This document shows, piece by piece, positions 11,221-24,064 of a stretch of 64,000 bases of DNA; the stretch's first letter is position 1, and each line of letters opens with the position of its first letter. This stretch comes from Nageia nagi (lineage: Eukaryota; Pinophyta), in the NCBI GenBank assembly GCA_050084985.1, contig JBITNC010000001.1, positions 197,904,001-197,968,000 of the forward strand, in the 5' to 3' direction. The translations under genes and the position numbers were made by a program. The notes beneath the pieces were generated by a model. The model did not search any database and was not told the DNA's origin. It saw only the letters and a program-made list of their open reading frames with translations.

Positions 11221-11799
11221 CAATTATTCTTGGGATGAATTAGTATACATGCATTGTTTGAAAATATGCATGATGCAAGTATAATTTCATGGTCTATAAT
11301 GATTGTAAGATATGCAAATTATAGGCATAAAGTAAGTGCTCTACCCCTTAGTTGCTCTTCCCAAAAAACTCAAAATATTACAATTACTTGCCAAAGTTTA
11401 CCCAAGTGTTTGCCTTATATTCCAAGTGATCTACTCCTTCAACTTTTCTCTACCAAAAAGTATTGAAAAAATCAAAATGTTATAGGTGCCTACCTAATAT
11501 TCCAAGTTCTCAACCCCCTTGACTTGGTTGTAAATGCCTTGATAGATATGTATGCAAAATATGGAAGAATACATTAGGATAAACTATTATTTAACAAGAT
11601 GCATGATGCATACATGGTTTCATGTGTCCTCTACATTCTTGTAAATTACATAAAAATGTAGGATAAAATAATTTGTGCATATGCATAAAATGGATTTTTT
11701 GAAAAGGCTATCTTGAGAGAGCTTTGAACTTCATTGCTAAAATATGCATAAAACTTAAATTAGGTGTGTGGATATGTCTACTTGGTGCTTGTAAATTGA

Positions 11800-13475
11800 A
11801 TGTTGTGTAATTCTTGATCATTTGAGCATAATTATAGAGCTATATTTAAATCTTATTGCACTTATATTTGTGTTCATGTTCCATCTACATTTCATAATCT
11901 TAATGCCCAAAAATAGGGCTTGAAAGTTGATATGATTATTTTAACAAACCTATAAAAAGTGAAAAAGTTTCTTTTTAATACTTATACAATTAAACCAATG
12001 TTGAATGAAAGGAGGTTCTTGATATCATAATTTAAAATTTAATATGCCAACTTTCTAAAAATCATATGCTTGTAGAAAAAGGAGCCCAAATTATGTCTCA
12101 AAATGGGGTCCAAAAATTGGCTTAGAGAAGGAAAGTAATTATCCAACCCAAAAAAAATCCAAGTATCAAAAAATAGTCCAAAAGTGATAAATTAACCTCA
12201 TCCACCATATGTTCTAAAATGATGCAACTATACCATATGATATGAAATGATATAAATACATTATATGATATGAAAATATGATGGAGCTTTGAACTTCCTA
12301 TTAGGATTTCCTATTTGGTGCTTGTATATCATACAAGAATGTAGGAATAGGGGAGTTTATGTATGTGAAAATAACCAATTTTTTTGAATACTAAATATGT
12401 TGCATATATGTTCTAATTTCCAATATTTATGCTAAAGTGGGAAATTACATTTCAAACATGGAGAATGTTCTTGTGGAATAAAACTCCATCTATACTGGCA
12501 TGTTTTTATAGTAGAGATATACAATCTCATAGACTCTAATGATCACAAGATATACATATAACATGTATGGTTTGCATTATAAAATGTAATTGAATGGTTT
12601 AAAACCAAATTAATTAACCTTTTACAATTATTATTACTATATGTGCAACTTCTCATGGAATGAAATGATTGGAGGATATGAAATTCATAGCTACAAAAAA
12701 GATACCCTTAAACTCTTTGATATGATGAATCACTTAGGAAAAAACCTTACAACATAACCTTTCCATGTATTCTTACTTGTAAATAGTTTAATAACACTTG
12801 AAAACAATCCTCTCCTCTCCTTTACTCACTTCACGACATGAGTTGCATAAAATGCAAGAGAATATAGTAAATGAATCCTTCATTATGTTCATATACCATA
12901 TGGTCTTGCATATAGCATAACTCTTATATATAAGCCTCTAGCATCCCTTCCACCATACCAAATTCATTTATGCATTTGTATATTATAATAAGGAATGGCA
13001 TAATTATAATCATAGACTTATAAAAAACCACTACTATAATGAATATGATAAAGATATATATAAAATACGTAAGGCATTAATAGACATGTATGCAATATAT
13101 GAATGAATACATAAGGATTGATAATTATTTGAAAATATCATATGTGAAAGCATACACATAAAAAATATACTCACAATACTTAGCATAATTGTAGATCATA
13201 TTTGAATCTTGTTGTGCTTAACTTTATGTTCATGTTCCATCTACATTGCATAATTCTCATTTCCAAAAGTGGCATTCAAAAGATGATGTAAATCTTGTAA
13301 AAAACTTGTTAAAAAGTGGAAAACTACTTTTTTCATACTTGTATAATTATACCACCATTGAACCAAAGGAAGTGCTTGATTTCATAATTTAGAGTTTATT
13401 ATACCAACTTTCTAAAAATCATATGCTTGTAGAAAAAAGAGCATAAAATACGTCTCAAAATAAGTCCCATATGCA
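11800..13475. repeat. Pair of direct repeats about 1357 bp apart in the PPR relic
   Basis: The segment at about 11800-12120 (ttcatgttccatctac at 11873, aactttctaaaaatcatatg at 12049) matches about 13160-13475 (same strings at 13229 and 13406). The offset is 1356-1357 bp. Divergence is high but collinear over about 300 bp. The repeats lie in non-coding text between PPR pieces, so a segment larger than the PPR motifs was duplicated. Confidence 0.6.
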
Positions 13476-13949
13476 TGTAAGATACATATAAGAGCATGAA
13501 TATGGAACATGAACATGAATATTGAATATGCCAATGCAATATTTTCTCAAAATGAATATGGAACATGCCAATTAATCTTCACAATCATGCTAACCATCTT
13601 GAGGAAGCTTTGAACTTAATTATGAAGATTCCCATAAAACCTAAATTGGATGTGTGGATATGTCTATTTTGTGCTTAGAAATTATCACATAAGAATGTAG
13701 GAATAGGGGAATTTGTTAAGACTTGTGAAGAACCTTTGAGTATATAATAATTTTTATATTGTAATAAATATGATCTCCAAGAATGTTGTAAGGGATATTT
13801 TTGTGAGGTATGAGAACCCCATGAGATATAGTTTCATGGTATGAAATGGTTGGAGTATATGCAATTCATAGATACAATAAATATGCCCTTAAACTCTTTG
13901 ATATGATGAAGTGATTGGTAACAAACCCTTACAATATGAGGAACTCTTA

Positions 13950-15020
13950 TTGCATTATTCTAGGGATAAATCATTATGCATGTATTGTTGACCTTTTTAT
14001 CCATACATGATATCATGATAAAGATTTGAACTTCACTACCAAAATACCCATAAAACCTAAATTAGGTGTGTGGATGTGCCTATTTGGTGATTTTAAATCA
14101 AATGTTATGGTTTTGAATACCATGATATATATGTATGCAAAATACATAATAAAACCTTACAACATAAGAGAATCTTATTACATTATTCTTGGGATGAATA
14201 ATTATGCATGCATTGTTGACCTTATTGGTCATCCAAACTCTTACAACATTAGACCTTGGTGTGTCTACCTGGTACTTAAAAATCAAATGTTATAGTTTGA
14301 ATTCCTTGATTGAAATGTATGAAAAATGTAGAAAAAACCCTTACAACATGCAAATTGAATCTTATTACATTATTCTTGGGATGAATATTTATACATGCAT
14401 TGTTTACCTTCTTGTACATGCAAGCTATACTAAGAGTGCTTTGGAATTCATTACCAAAATACCCATTAAACCTAAATTGGTTGTGTCTACTTGGTACTTG
14501 TGAATTGAATGTTGTGGTTTTGAATGCCTTGATAGAAATTTATGTAAAATATGAAACAAATTGTTATGACATGAGGGAATATTATTGTATTATTTATAGG
14601 ATGAGTCATTATACATGATTGTTTAACATCTTGTCCACGTAGGTTATCATGATGGAGATTTAAACTTCACTACCAAAATAGCCTTAAAACCTAAATTGGG
14701 TATGAATACTTGGTTCTTTTAAAATAAATGTTGTGGTTTTGAATGCCCTTATAGAAATGTATGCAAAATGTAGAATAACCCTTAAAATATAAGTGATGAG
14801 CTTATTGCATTCTTCCTAGGATAAATCATTATACATGCATTATTTACCTTCTTAGTTGTGTAGGCTATCCTAAGGGATGTTTAAAATTCATTGCCAAAAT
14901 ACCCATAAAACTTGAATTGGGTGTGTTGATGTGTCTACTTAATTCTTGTAAATTGAATATTATGGTTTTGAATTCCTTGATATACATGTATGTAAAATAT
15001 GGAATAATACACAAGGTCCA
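13950..15020 (+). repeat. Tandem array of about 220 bp units made from PPR gene pieces
   Basis: The phrase cattattcttgggatgaat (and variants) recurs at about 13962, 14182, 14369, 14589 and 14808. The spacings are 220, 187, 220 and 219 bp. Each unit runs: HYACIVDLL phrase, KIPIKPKLGVW, LLGxCxLNVVVLNALIEMY, then an acaacatgagggaat-like joint. The unit is not a multiple of one 35-residue PPR motif. It fuses an E-domain end to an earlier PPR motif, so it probably arose by unequal exchange after the gene was broken. Confidence 0.7.
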
Positions 15021-15339
15021 ATAATTATTTTACAAGATGCATGATGAAAATATAGTTTCATGGTATGTAATGATTGCATATACAACAAATGAATTTTATA
15101 AAAAAGTCCCTATAGAATTTTATTCTTGAAGTATGATAATTGCTTGAAAGGATACATAGAAGAATACATGTTGAGTTCTCTCCATAACCGCCTCATCTTA
15201 GCTCTTCTCTCTATGGAAAAATGGAAATGCTCCAAGTACTCTAACCCTCTCCACTCAAAATGGTACAAGATATGTGCTCTACCCCCTCAAATGCTCTTCT
15301 CAAAAAACTCAAAATGTTATAAGTGCTCACCTAAGTTCC

Positions 15340-16330
15340 ATGTAAAAGATTTTATTATTTTTTTAATTTTTTTATTGAGAGGTGATTTTTACCATCCTTA
15401 AGATTTAAGGGGGGCATTTTAAAATCTCCCCCTATAAACCACCACTAAAACCCAAAAATGAGGCATTTAAAATCCATTGCCTCAAATTACCTACCTTTAA
15501 AGCCTTTTTTGTTGGAGTGAAAAATATTATCAGTTTATAATTTTTTGATGAGTTGAACCCTAAAATTTAAAACATTGAATAAAATTTTGGTGAGTTCAAA
15601 AATACCCATACTTCTCGAAGTTTCCAAATTAAAAATATAGAAATCCTAAAATTTGCTTATAAGTGAAGATTTATGGTTAAAATTAAACTTGGGTGAATTA
15701 ATATCACCTAACCCAAACTACCAAAATTTAAGATTATAAAATCCAACACTCCCCTAAAAACTTTACTTGGGGTGAATACAAATTTCTATAAAAGATTACA
15801 TTCCATCACCCTCCTTTAATCTTTACATGGGGACTTTGAAGAAAATACAAATGCAACAAAAAATACAAGATCATCATATGATCATGAACAAGAATTATAC
15901 CACAATTTGAAGAATAAATACATGCACTATATCAACAAAAGGTATATCTACTAAAAAATATTCATAAGACTAGTCTCCACAAGACATATTTGGTCATGTA
16001 GATTGTCGATCATAAATTGAGCTCTAAGACTAGGCTATGCAAGGCATCTTTGTCCATGTGAATGATTGATCATAAAATATACTTAAGAATCCATAAGGCA
16101 TTTATTACCATGCATATGGTCAAGAGAGATCCATATTTATACTTCACAAGGCACATATATTACCATAACAAAGGGTCATATGATAGTAGGACCTTCAAAA
16201 CATATACCCCATTAAAATCATCAACTCAAATATCATGAAAATTTTTCCTAAAGTAAAGTATTAATGTTTTTAAGGAAAATATATATATTTTTAGAAGCAA
16301 TTTTAAGAAAAAAAAACTAAAACCATTTCT
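15340..16330. other. No recognisable gene
   Basis: Low-complexity T-rich text at 15350-15380, then AT-rich sequence. From about 15960 to 16170 there are three loose repeats with cacaaggcat-type text about 60 bp apart (acaagacatatttggtcatg, gcaaggcatctttgtccatg). No coding signal. Confidence 0.45.
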
Positions 16331-16334
16331 TTTC

Positions 16335-16445
16335 TTACCATCATGACTATCTTTATTTTTACTTTTTCATTTTATAAAATATTTTGCCTCAATATGACCA
16401 TCTTTTCTACAAAAATTACATGTAATTTTAGAAGAATTATTTTTA
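16335..16445 (-). pseudogene. Possible copia gag zinc-knuckle fragment
   Basis: Minus-strand text reads CNFCRKDGHIEAKYF, a CxxCxxxxHxxxx(C) knuckle whose last cysteine has become tyrosine. This is the form found in Ty1/copia gag proteins. Lysine-rich text follows. No neighbouring domain of the same element is clear, so this is a short fragment. Confidence 0.45.
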
Positions 16446-16449
16446 TTTT

Positions 16450-19300
16450 TATGATGAGTTTGATACTTAAATTAAAAAATATGTTAACTAATTTAAATGT
16501 TACTAAATTAAAATCCAAATAATCCCCAATAGGTAGTATGAGGGCATGAGCTATGAGAGAGTAGCCTTGGTTTCATGAATAGTTAAAAGGTACCAAAAAT
16601 GGAAGAGCATATGGGTAGCATTTGGAATGGGGAACTAACACAAAGTGCTTAAGTAGGAAATTGTAATGCTTCACCTATTCTTGAATTTACAAAATCCTAA
16701 AATTTTAGACCTTTTTTTTAAAGAAAATTTAATCTCTTGAATGGTCTAGGAATGCATAAGGTGATCCACATGAGCATATCAATGTTGCTAGCTAGTCAAC
16801 ATTGACATGGAAAGATTGGTAAATTCTGGATTAGCCAATCCTAATTAGAATCCTCTTAGTGTTCACTTCTAAATTATCATACTATTGGAATATGCCACAT
16901 AGGTTATCCCACTATTTCTATTCACAAATTGTATAATAGACATTCTAGTCATGGTGTAGTGGTTTCCTACTTAGGGCCCATACCACCAGAGAGAATGCTT
17001 GTCCACAAGGTTATGCATATTTTCCAATGGTAATCCTTTGATTCATAGGTGTAGATAGATTATCCTAGGTAATATTCCATATGAAATGGGTAAGCATCAT
17101 TGCCTATGGAACAATTGTCATACTCCTATTTGCTAAACTACAGGCAGTATGACTACTATTTACCTTCACCTAGTAACTATAGTTTTATCTACTACTATCT
17201 TGATTTGACAAACTATCAAGGATATGAGACACTAACCTACCCATATCTATCAACTGCACCCACCATGAATTTTTTCATCCTCATGCTTATATCTTGGGGA
17301 GCCATGGGTATTGGAATAATACCCTCAAGTGGTTTGTATAGTATAATAAATTTTTAAGCAAGATATAAAGAAAAACCATCCCTACTCTAATGTCCCTATA
17401 AATAATTGATCCTAAATTAATTATTAGGTTTTCTAAGTTTCATAATTGAATTAAACATTAGGATGTTCCTCTAATCTATTTAATTACAAACAAACCACCT
17501 TTCACATTATTAAACATGTTTGATAGACAAAGGAATAAATTCATCAAACATGTATAGGAAGTTTCAAATAAACTTGTTCATGAATCCATCAAATAATATT
17601 CAATATTACTTACTATAAATATCCTATATGCATGATATGACACAAATAATATTACTTTAAAAGTATATCATATTCCAGAGAATAATAGCAAGCCCTAAGA
17701 TATTACTAAAGGTGACTACTTATAACAAGGTTTGAATAAATCATCTTCAACATAAATATCCCTATCATTGGCCAATCCATAATTTCTTAACTAGTTTTTT
17801 ATAGGATTCTTGATCAAATTTAATACAGGATTGAGGTCTACATTACCATTTATTTATCTTCTAAGGTTTTACCATCTCAATTAGGTTTTCTTGCGAGGTC
17901 ATATAAAAACCCAAATGTTTCACTTGTGTTAATACATAATTTTTGCCTTTTATCATTTTAATCATTCATAAATATAACCCCATCATTTCTTCAATGTTTT
18001 TCCTTTTTATCTCTTTAAGAAGTTCATGTCCTCATTTAAGGAGATACATTTTCTTAAATATGATACCTTTATTTCCTTAAATTTGATTATCATTATGAGA
18101 TACTTATTGTTTCTATCCCCATACCCTTTATTGTTTATCACAAGAGAGTTTCCTTTTTAATATTAGACTATCCATACATCATAATAAGATTCCATATTCT
18201 ATCATAATCATATTAGGTTAGAGAGTATAATATTTAATTTGTGTTACCAAATAATCATATTCATATGAGTATATTTAGGGTTATTATTCCATTGTTTATT
18301 TATCTTCCCAAAAGATAATTTGTATTCTCACAAACCATTTAAACATATTTAGGAGAATAAAATATGGTGAAATAAATTGAACTTAAATTTTGGATTATCA
18401 CAAATGAATTACATATGGACACTTTGATACATAAGTTAATACTTACATTTATTTGCAAATGACTATACATCAATGGGTAATGGTTGCATTCCATATGCTA
18501 ATATATTTTATGATGATAACAATCTATCATGAGTTAGGGTAACCCTAATTTGTACATCATAATGTATGATACATTCTTTTACAAATGGGTTCCCATACAA
18601 TTATCAAAGAGATTTTACATCATAGCCTTATCAATATTTAACCTATAAGGTCTTCAATACATCTTTTTTGTCTTGATGTATCTTCTTTCCATCTTCACCT
18701 TCCATGTTCCTCCCAAGGATCCAATATTCATTGGATATGGGTACTAAGAAATGTTTTTGAGTATTGAGGATTAGGAAAACTCTTTTTTTTTTACCAAAAT
18801 GCATCCTACCCTAAATGCATCATAATTCATTCTTTCACATATAATTTTTCAACAATTAAATAATTAATACCCTATTCTTGGACCTCAGGAGGTTTTATGT
18901 TCTTTTTAGAACTACCTCCCTTCCTTGGTCATAGGGTAAAATTTCACAACTTAGTCATATTATCTAATAATTTCACATTCATGAAATTCCTTTAAAAATA
19001 GTACTAATAATTAAATAAACATTCCATGATCTCTCATAGTTCAAATATTAATCAATTAGACATTCCAACATGCTTTTTTCTCAAATAGTATTATTATTCA
19101 ATTAAACATTTTCATGTTTTTCCTATAATACCATCATATAAATTGCATTTATGGATACCTAATCATAATCCATTATATCATCTATTTTGGATTAAAATAA
19201 ACTTAATTCATTAAATATTATTATAAAATCCCCATTTAATTAAAATTTTAACTCCACTTATTGTAATCTTTTAATTAAATGGGATATGTATGAAACCATC
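16450..19300. other. No recognisable gene
   Basis: AT-rich. A plus-strand frame at 17100-17357 (85 codons) is rich in tyrosine and serine and has no family resemblance I can name. From about 18900 to 19270 there are loose repeats of (t)aattaaacattccatg-like text. Probably old LTR or other transposon remains, but I cannot assign it. Confidence 0.4.
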
Positions 19301-20090
19301 ATGATGGAAGGGCTTACGAATTATTTATCAAAATGCCTCATTGAAATGCAATACAATGGTCCAAAATGATCACATGATATGCATACAAATAAATACATTT
19401 GAAGGGCCTACAAATTATTTGAAAAAATACCTCATCAATATGCATGATATGCAAAAAATGGTTACGTGGAAGGGTATTCTAATTGTTTGATAAAATGCCT
19501 CATCAAAATGTAGGATATGCACAAAATAGTTACGTTGGAAGGCTTTATGAATTATTTAATATAACTACTCATAAAAATGTAATGATATGATTGCAGATAT
19601 GTACAAACAGGTATGTTGGAAGGACCTATGAATGGTTTGACAAAATGCCTCATTGAAATATCACCATATGCACAAATAGATATGTTGGAAGGGCATACGA
19701 ATGGTTTGATAAAATGCTTCATCAAAATGCAATATCATGGACTAGAATGGTCATATATATGCATAAACAAACATATTGGAAGGTTATGTGAATGGTTTGA
19801 TAAAATGCTTCAATGAAATGCAGTCTCATGGACTATGATGGTCATATATATGCACAAATAGACATGTTGGAAGGGTCTGCAAGTGGTTTGAAAAAATGAT
19901 TCATCAAAATGCAGTCTCATGGACCACAAATATCATAGGATATACATAAAATAATTACATAGGAAGGGTATATGAATTGTTTGATAGTTACCTCTTTGAA
20001 ATGTAGTCACAATGATCATAGGATATACATAAAAGGGTCTGCAAAGGGTTTGACCAAATCCTGTTTGAAATGTTGAGCCCAAATAGAGGA
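19300..20090 (+). pseudogene. Relic of a PPR protein made of short (S-type) repeats
   Basis: About ten degenerate units, each containing text like gttggaaggg...gaatggtttgataaaatg, begin near 19310, 19400, 19470, 19535, 19615, 19690, 19775, 19865, 19955 and 20035. Many spacings are near 90 bp, and shorter ones look like deletions. Translated in shifting frames the unit gives pieces such as NGLxKCxIxM, which fits the GYAQN...VxEAxxxFDKMPxRNVVSW repeats of plant S-type PPR tracts of 31 residues (93 bp). No frame is open for more than 67 codons. It is separate from the 11-15 kb relic and of a different motif type. Confidence 0.6.
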
Positions 20091-22865
20091 GAGTCAATAG
20101 TTGAGGGGAAATTAAGACTAGAATCTAAAGAAAAATAATATTTAGTCATGGTAACACACTTCAAAGAAAACTTACCTAGTACAAGCTACCCTTTTGAATA
20201 GTCTTAAGTGAAATCAAACAAAATGCAAGGTGAGTACCAACATGTGGCCCAATGTAATTTATTTATTTTTATTTCAAGTAATATGTATAAAGGAATTAAC
20301 TCCCATGAACTCACAAGACTATGGATTTTTTTCTTTAATTTAATTTGTCCCATATTTTCTCTAGATACTTAAATACATGTATGGATAAGATGTACAAACA
20401 TTCACATGCAAAGGTATCAAATAATTTCAAATATTATACTTTCTCATGGTATAATTAATGTAATACCATTAATAACAAATAATCCCATTAATATTACCAC
20501 AAATCTTAAACAAGCATTTTGTCCTTCAAATATACTAAAAAAGTTATCAAATAAAAATCAAAATTTGGGTTAAGCATTTTAGCACTAGTGTCTAAAATGG
20601 TTGAAAAGCACATGGACTTAAAAGGAGAAAGATTATTTCCTTCATGACTTACTAGACCAAGATTGGGAAGAGAGGATAAGTTTTAATCATTCTCTTAGGT
20701 TTTTATAACCAAAATTTGGTATAGTCCATCCAAAAATATAAATATTTTTCCACCTTACATTTTTTGTTCGTGAGGGGTAGGGGTTTCATTATTTTGTAGT
20801 AGGATTTTGACAAATTTGTTTGCAAGTCCTATGTCCTATAAAATAATTTGTACACCTCACATTAGGCACCAAAATGTATGGAAAAGGTTCATCAATAATT
20901 TTACACACCTAACATAAAATATCAAAATGTATTGGAGATGATTCCTCCATTATTTTTGCAAAATACCAAGATAGTACCACAAAATACCAAAATAGTCTTC
21001 ATCCCTAAATTTTATTTTCACCCAACCCCTAGGATTTTATTGTTTGTAGAAAATAAAATAATTTCATAAAAAATTTAAATTTAAATATTTATAATATTCC
21101 TTTTAATGGTAAATTAAGTTTTTTTTCCAAAGCAATTCAAACATGCACATCAAATTTTGGCATACAAGTTTACCTACAGAGATTGCTTGTCTTGTAAGGT
21201 AAATTTTTGTTAGTGCACACATGAGTATTATACATATCATAGAGATTGAATACCATGCTAAATAATTATAATATATATCTATATGATTTACAAAGGTCCA
21301 TGTGGGCTATCAATAAATCAATGCCAATCATTTCCTCACTCTTACCAATCTATTCCTATAACCAACTCGTGTTTGATTCCATGGGGTCTCCAACCTAGCT
21401 CCCACACTGACTCAATCTATAACATGTGTCATAAAATTCTCAAATATAAAATCAAATTGATATAAATATTTCATATAACCAATCATAATTAGAAACCTCA
21501 TAACATAAATAGTCTTAATCACATTCAAATTCTTGAAAGCATTCGAGTCTTAATAAGTGCAATTGGGTGGTTCATTACAAAAATGCATGGCATAATATAA
21601 CAAGGGATTTCATAGGTATGAAATGAAAAACTTGAGAGGGGGAAAACTATGGTATAATTCCATGCATAATAAACATAGGAAGAGATAAGCCTAGGTACAT
21701 ATAGACAAGAGGAAACATTACACTAGGTGCATCTAATGAGAAGACTAACAAGGCAAAGGGGTGATTATATAAGGAGAAGAATGAAATAAGGTAATAATAT
21801 CATTAAGGAGAATAAGCTCAATGCTTGAAAAAGAACTAATCAGTTTATTAATATTATAATTCTAAAAAAAATATTAAAATAATTATAAGATTAAGTTTGG
21901 GTTGGAAATAATAGATGAATCTTAAATAAATTTATTTCTTAAACTTGCATTAAAAAAATAATGCAAAGTTTTACTTTGTATAAAAAATTGTAATAAAAAA
22001 AACTAATTTCTCAACAAAAAATTGCTCCTTAAAATTATACAAAATGATCCTTCCATGAATTATCATAAGAAGATTAGTGGTGGCTTTGATAGCTTGTCAG
22101 ATTTTTGTGGTATAAAAAATAAAGAGCCCAAAAATCTTACTAATACAAGAGCTTGTATGAACGAAAATCCAATTCCATCAAAATGAGAAGTGAGAGAGTA
22201 ATACAAGAAGAGAAAAGAAATTTTGTAAGGGCCTAAAATCCAATGAAAAACCCCTTACATTAAAAATATGGGAAAAAATATTAATGAAAGTACAAGAGAG
22301 CCTAACATAATTTTAGCATAATAACTTTACTAGAAAAGTAGATTAAGAATTTGAAATAAATCCACTTCATAAATAGAATTGTGAGAGGGGACTTACTAAC
22401 TCCCACATCTTATATTTTCCACCTTGTGTTCATATATGTGCACTAGTGGAATATCTTCTTAAGGAGGATTCATGTCATCATACTAATGTGCCACTTTAGA
22501 TAAAATAAATATTTCTTGTAGAGAATTTATAAAGTGAGTCATCCTCATACATGTGTGAGGATGATCCATAAAAGATAAAATATTTATTAGTATTCCTTTA
22601 TAATATTCCCTCAACTTTATTAATAAATAAATACTAAAGTGAATTGATCTCACCCAACCTAATTTGTCACAATTAAAGGTTACAAATTCCAACATAAATG
22701 GCTAGAAAAAAAGAGAAGACATCGAGGGGATGAAGAATTTATTTTTTAAGATATCATAAAAACTAAATTAGTAAATTAAATTTTTATTTCAACTAAGGTA
22801 ATGGAGTTATTTAATATTTTTAATATTCAATATATAACAATAAAGTTGAACAATTACTCTACTCA
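20091..22865. other. No recognisable gene
   Basis: AT-rich sequence without a domain, LTR pair or RNA gene that I can support. Frames of 60-70 codons at 21283-21465 (plus) and 22483-22695 (minus) show no family resemblance. Confidence 0.45.
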
Positions 22866-22869
22866 AAAC

Positions 22870-23655
22870 TAGAAGAAGCATTAAGCAAACAAGATCAATA
22901 GGACAATACACAATCATGTAAGGTGGTTCATCCAATATTGGATATGTCCATAAATAATATCTAGTCATGCACTCCAAATTATCCAAAGACACTAAGAGAT
23001 ACAACCAAAAACCAAACTATTTTACCTATATCTTTGGTTTACATAAGGAATCCTCGCTACAAATTCAATCTCTCTTATAAGGAATTTCCTCCTTTTTACA
23101 ATGGATCTTATAATATAATTATATATATCTATAAAAGCTTAATTTTAGACCAAACTAGAGTGAAAAACTATGCAATAAATATTTCATCAATAAAAACATC
23201 AATTATAGATATCTATATAAGCTTAATTTTAGATCAAACTAGAGTGAAAAATTATGCAATAAATTTTCCATCAATAAAAACATCAATTATAGATATCTAT
23301 ACAAGCTTTATTTTAGGCCAAACTTATAATAAATAAAGTATGAATTTTTAAGCCCAATATAGAGCATTTAAACCTATGGAATCATTGTTGACCATTATTA
23401 TACTAATCATGTTATCTGATTGGCCACCTTAGGCCAATTATTACTAATTTTCCCTTAGGAGGTAGATTGACATTCATGATATTACCTTAGACAAGGTTGA
23501 CTAGTTGATCAATCAACATACTAGCTAATCTTTTGATTGATTGGTACTTACTGATCTTATAATTAATTAGGACTAATCTACCCTATACATGTTGATTACA
23601 AAATAGAGAATAAAAAATCATAAGTTAGCAAAATAATCAGGATCAATTCCTAACA
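22870..23655 (-). repeat. 3' LTR of element E
   Basis: Its high-coordinate edge is sharp: plus-strand text ends ...CAATTCCTAACA at 23655, giving TGTTAGG on the element strand. The low edge is approximate, where similarity to the partner (aagatcaata at about 22890 and 25480) fades. It is longer than the partner because of an 84 bp internal duplication. Confidence 0.75.
23127..23310. repeat. 84 bp tandem duplication inside 3' LTR of element E
   Basis: Units begin atctat.aagctt at 23127, 23211 and 23295, a period of 84 bp, two full units and a partial third. Because 84 is a multiple of three, an open frame (23034-23336) survives with an internal repeat, which is not evidence for a gene. The partner LTR has one unit (about 25750), so the duplication arose in this LTR only. 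Confidence 0.8.
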
Positions 23656-23668
23656 ATATCCCACTTTA
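23656..23668 (-). promoter_or_regulatory. Polypurine tract of element E
   Basis: The minus strand reads AAAGTGGGATAT directly before the LTR start TGTTAGG. This is the usual copia PPT form and serves as primer for plus-strand DNA synthesis. It confirms the orientation. Confidence 0.75.
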
Positions 23669-24064
23669 AGATTGATTTTGTTGCACCACCTGTAATCTTG
23701 GATAAGGATATTCTCACCTTAACCTCTTATTCCTTGAGATAAACCAAAATCGATCAAAATCCTAACTTATCCCTTACAAACACCTTTACACCATCATAAA
23801 ATCCTTTAATTGGATTTTCCATGAACCTCATCTATTTCATACCACTTGTTTATGTGTTACCTTGATGTTCCATGAACCTCAACCAATCCACACCTCCAAC
23901 TCCATGGGTCATACCACCATCTTGTGCAAACACTTTTATTCCAAGTATTTCATTGCATAATACTTTTTCCTCTATTTCCATCCCTCATACATAAATACCA
24001 TACAAAAATTCCATACCTATAGGTAGCTTCACCAAATACCCTTAGTCTTTCATCAAGGATTATA

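Larger units (their letters stand above)
11225..15330 (+). pseudogene. PPR gene relic, rearranged and partly tandemly repeated
   Basis: Plus-strand fragments read as pieces of a plant PPR protein of the PLS/E class. Examples are FENMHDASIISWSIMIVRYA (11257), VVNALIDMYAKYGRI (11530), WNEMIGGYEIHSYKKDTLKLF (12655), ALIDMYAIYE (13075), MVGVYAIHRYNKYALKLFDMM (13850) and many copies of an E-domain-like FITKIPIKPKLGVWMCLLGAC phrase. A live protein of this family binds organelle RNA. Here no frame stays open beyond about 100 codons and the pieces are out of normal order. A non-PPR flank (ctaccccctcaaatgctctt-like) occurs at about 11341 and again at 15277, so a unit has been duplicated around the region. 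Confidence 0.7.

Noticed and set aside
16955-17040. tRNA-like text (ggtgtagtggtttcc) suggesting a tRNA gene or SINE head
   Set aside because: It resembles an A box, but no B box (GGTTCRANTCC) follows at the right distance and no cloverleaf can be drawn.
17100-17357. 85-codon plus-strand frame as a gene
   Set aside because: Low-complexity Y/S/L composition, no family resemblance, no promoter or splice context. Frames this long occur by chance in this window.
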